From NCBI GenBank assembly GCA_018970845.1, contig JAGWVO010000176.1, positions 1 through 7,415 of the forward strand: DNA of 7,415 bases, in the 5' to 3' direction. Under the pieces are notes generated by a model. The model saw only the letters and a list, made by a program, of their open reading frames with translations. It was not told the origin of the DNA and ran no database searches. Origin of the DNA: Planctomycetota bacterium. Lineage in GTDB: Bacteria; Planctomycetota; Planctomycetia; Gemmatales; Gemmataceae. The position numbers and the translations under genes were made by a program. Shown here piece after piece: positions 6,685 through 7,415 of the stretch. Each line of letters opens with the position of its first letter. The first letter of the stretch is position 1.

Positions 6685-7415
6685 TCAGGCCAGCATGGCG
6701 GTGTTGAGTTTTTCCACGCGGATGGAACAGGCCTTGAACTCGGCCGTGCCGGACCGGGGATCGGTGGCGTCGATCGTCAGGATGTTGGTGTTCACCGAAT
6801 CCTGGAAGTGGAATGTCATGAAGGCCAGCCCGGGACGCAGCGACCTGGTCAACCTGACGGGGGCGCGTATTTCCCCCCGTGGAGAGATCACGCGGGCGAC
6901 TTCACCGTCGACAAGCCCCAACGCCCGCGCGTCCTCCGGGCTCAAGTCGATGGTTTCACCGCGCCTCAGCGGCGAGGCGAAACCTTCCGTCTGAACCCCG
7001 GTGTTGTAGTCGTCAAGCCGTCGGCCCGTGGTCAGGCGGATCGGAAACTCCGGCGTCAGCGGTTCCACGGGAGGGGAATGGCGCACGACCTGGAAGGCTA
7101 CCCTCGGCCCGTTGAGCGGCACTTCCCATAGCCGACTATGCAGGAACATCTCCCCGGGGTGCGCCTCGTCGTAGCACGGCCACTGCAGGCCGCCACCGGC
7201 CTCAAGCCGTTCGTATGACATGCCCTGGTGAACCGGGCTGAGGGATCGCAGCTCATCCCAAACGGCCTTCGCGGAAAACGGGCCCCAGTCGTGCCCCATC
7301 GCCTTGGCAAGGTCGTGGAGGATCTGGCCGTCATCCCTGGCCTCGCCGGGCGGCTGAAGCGCCCTGCGGACACGCTGGACCCGCCGCTCGCTGTTGGTGA
7401 CGGTGCCCTCGCTCT
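6685..7415 (-). CDS. fdhA: Formate dehydrogenase catalytic (alpha) subunit, C-terminal part (5' end outside window)
   Basis: C-terminal 242 residues of a molybdopterin oxidoreductase of the formate dehydrogenase type, which oxidises formate to CO2 at a bis-MGD Mo or W centre. The frame is open from the window edge (7413) to TGA at 6685-6687; the ATG at 7299 is internal. The visible part starts with EGTVTNSERRVQRVRRAL and PPGEA, a conserved stretch of formate dehydrogenase alpha subunits, followed by LSPVHQGMSYERL and GGGLQWPC. The last part (about 123-235 of the fragment) is the molydopterin dinucleotide-binding domain: FPIRLTTGRRLDDYNTG, the DARALGLVDGEVARV segment, and TIDATDPRSGTAEFKACSIR near the end. 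The active-site Cys or Sec, the N-terminal Fe4S4 motif if present, and the start are not in the window. It is followed 14 nt later by the NuoEF-like gene. Formate is the expected substrate from the motifs and the NAD-linked partners, though some other MopB enzymes share the fold. Confidence 0.92.
   Translation of the reverse strand, partial: SEGTVTNSERRVQRVRRALQPPGEARDDGQILHDLAKAMGHDWGPFSAKAVWDELRSLSPVHQGMSYERLEAGGGLQWPCYDEAHPGEMFLHSRLWEVPLNGPRVAFQVVRHSPPVEPLTPEFPIRLTTGRRLDDYNTGVQTEGFASPLRRGETIDLSPEDARALGLVDGEVARVISPRGEIRAPVRLTRSLRPGLAFMTFHFQDSVNTNILTIDATDPRSGTAEFKACSIRVEKLNTAMLA

Noticed and set aside
6065..7131. Two long overlapping plus-strand frames (309 and 335 codons)
   Set aside because: Both are antisense to the NuoEF-like and fdhA coding sequences, which carry intact family motifs. 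The products are low-complexity, Arg/Pro-rich or Gly/Ala-rich, without a domain.

Overview
This is a GC-rich bacterial window (no base count was made). All five genes I can support lie on the minus strand, so biological reading runs from high to low coordinates. An RND pump and a TolC-type outer-membrane channel point to a Gram-negative (diderm) organism. From memory only, the glycine-rich TolC variant resembles proteins of the Planctomycetota/Verrucomicrobiota group; this is a weak placement that I could not check.

Region A (7415 down to 3802) is the 3' part of an operon for a soluble-type NAD(P)-linked formate dehydrogenase. It has three parts: (i) the C-terminal end of the molybdenum/tungsten bis-MGD catalytic subunit FdhA, whose 5' part lies outside the window; (ii) a 627-residue NuoE-NuoF fusion, the diaphorase unit with a thioredoxin-fold [2Fe-2S] domain, FMN/NAD(H) domain and [4Fe-4S] domain; (iii) a 330-residue iron-sulfur protein with a NuoG/HoxU-like [2Fe-2S] domain, two [4Fe-4S] ferredoxin motifs and, at its C-terminus, the [4Fe-4S] domain that normally begins a formate dehydrogenase catalytic subunit. 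The genes are tightly packed (14-nt gap, then 8-nt overlap), which suggests co-translation. Inferred electron route: formate to bis-MGD, through the iron-sulfur protein, to FMN and NAD(P)+. The reverse, CO2 reduction, is also possible for this class.

Region B (3801 to 3630) is a 172-nt intergenic spacer. It has no recognisable RNA gene and no convincing T-tract terminator. It does hold an 11-bp perfect inverted repeat flanking two 11-bp direct repeats, just upstream of the next gene, and may be its control region.

Region C (3629 to 1) is an efflux locus: a TolC-family outer-membrane protein, then, 15 nt on, an RND inner-membrane permease that runs off the window end. The permease is open from 2174 to base 1 (724 codons). 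No periplasmic adaptor gene is present in the window; it would have to lie beyond base 1 or elsewhere.

The most interesting point is the arrangement of the formate dehydrogenase. The Fe4S4 entry domain of the catalytic subunit sits on a separate polypeptide encoded downstream of, and not fused to, the catalytic gene, with the diaphorase gene between them. The iron-sulfur protein also lacks the His-Cys3 cluster site expected in NuoG-like proteins. I saw no CRISPR array, tRNA, rRNA or insertion sequence.
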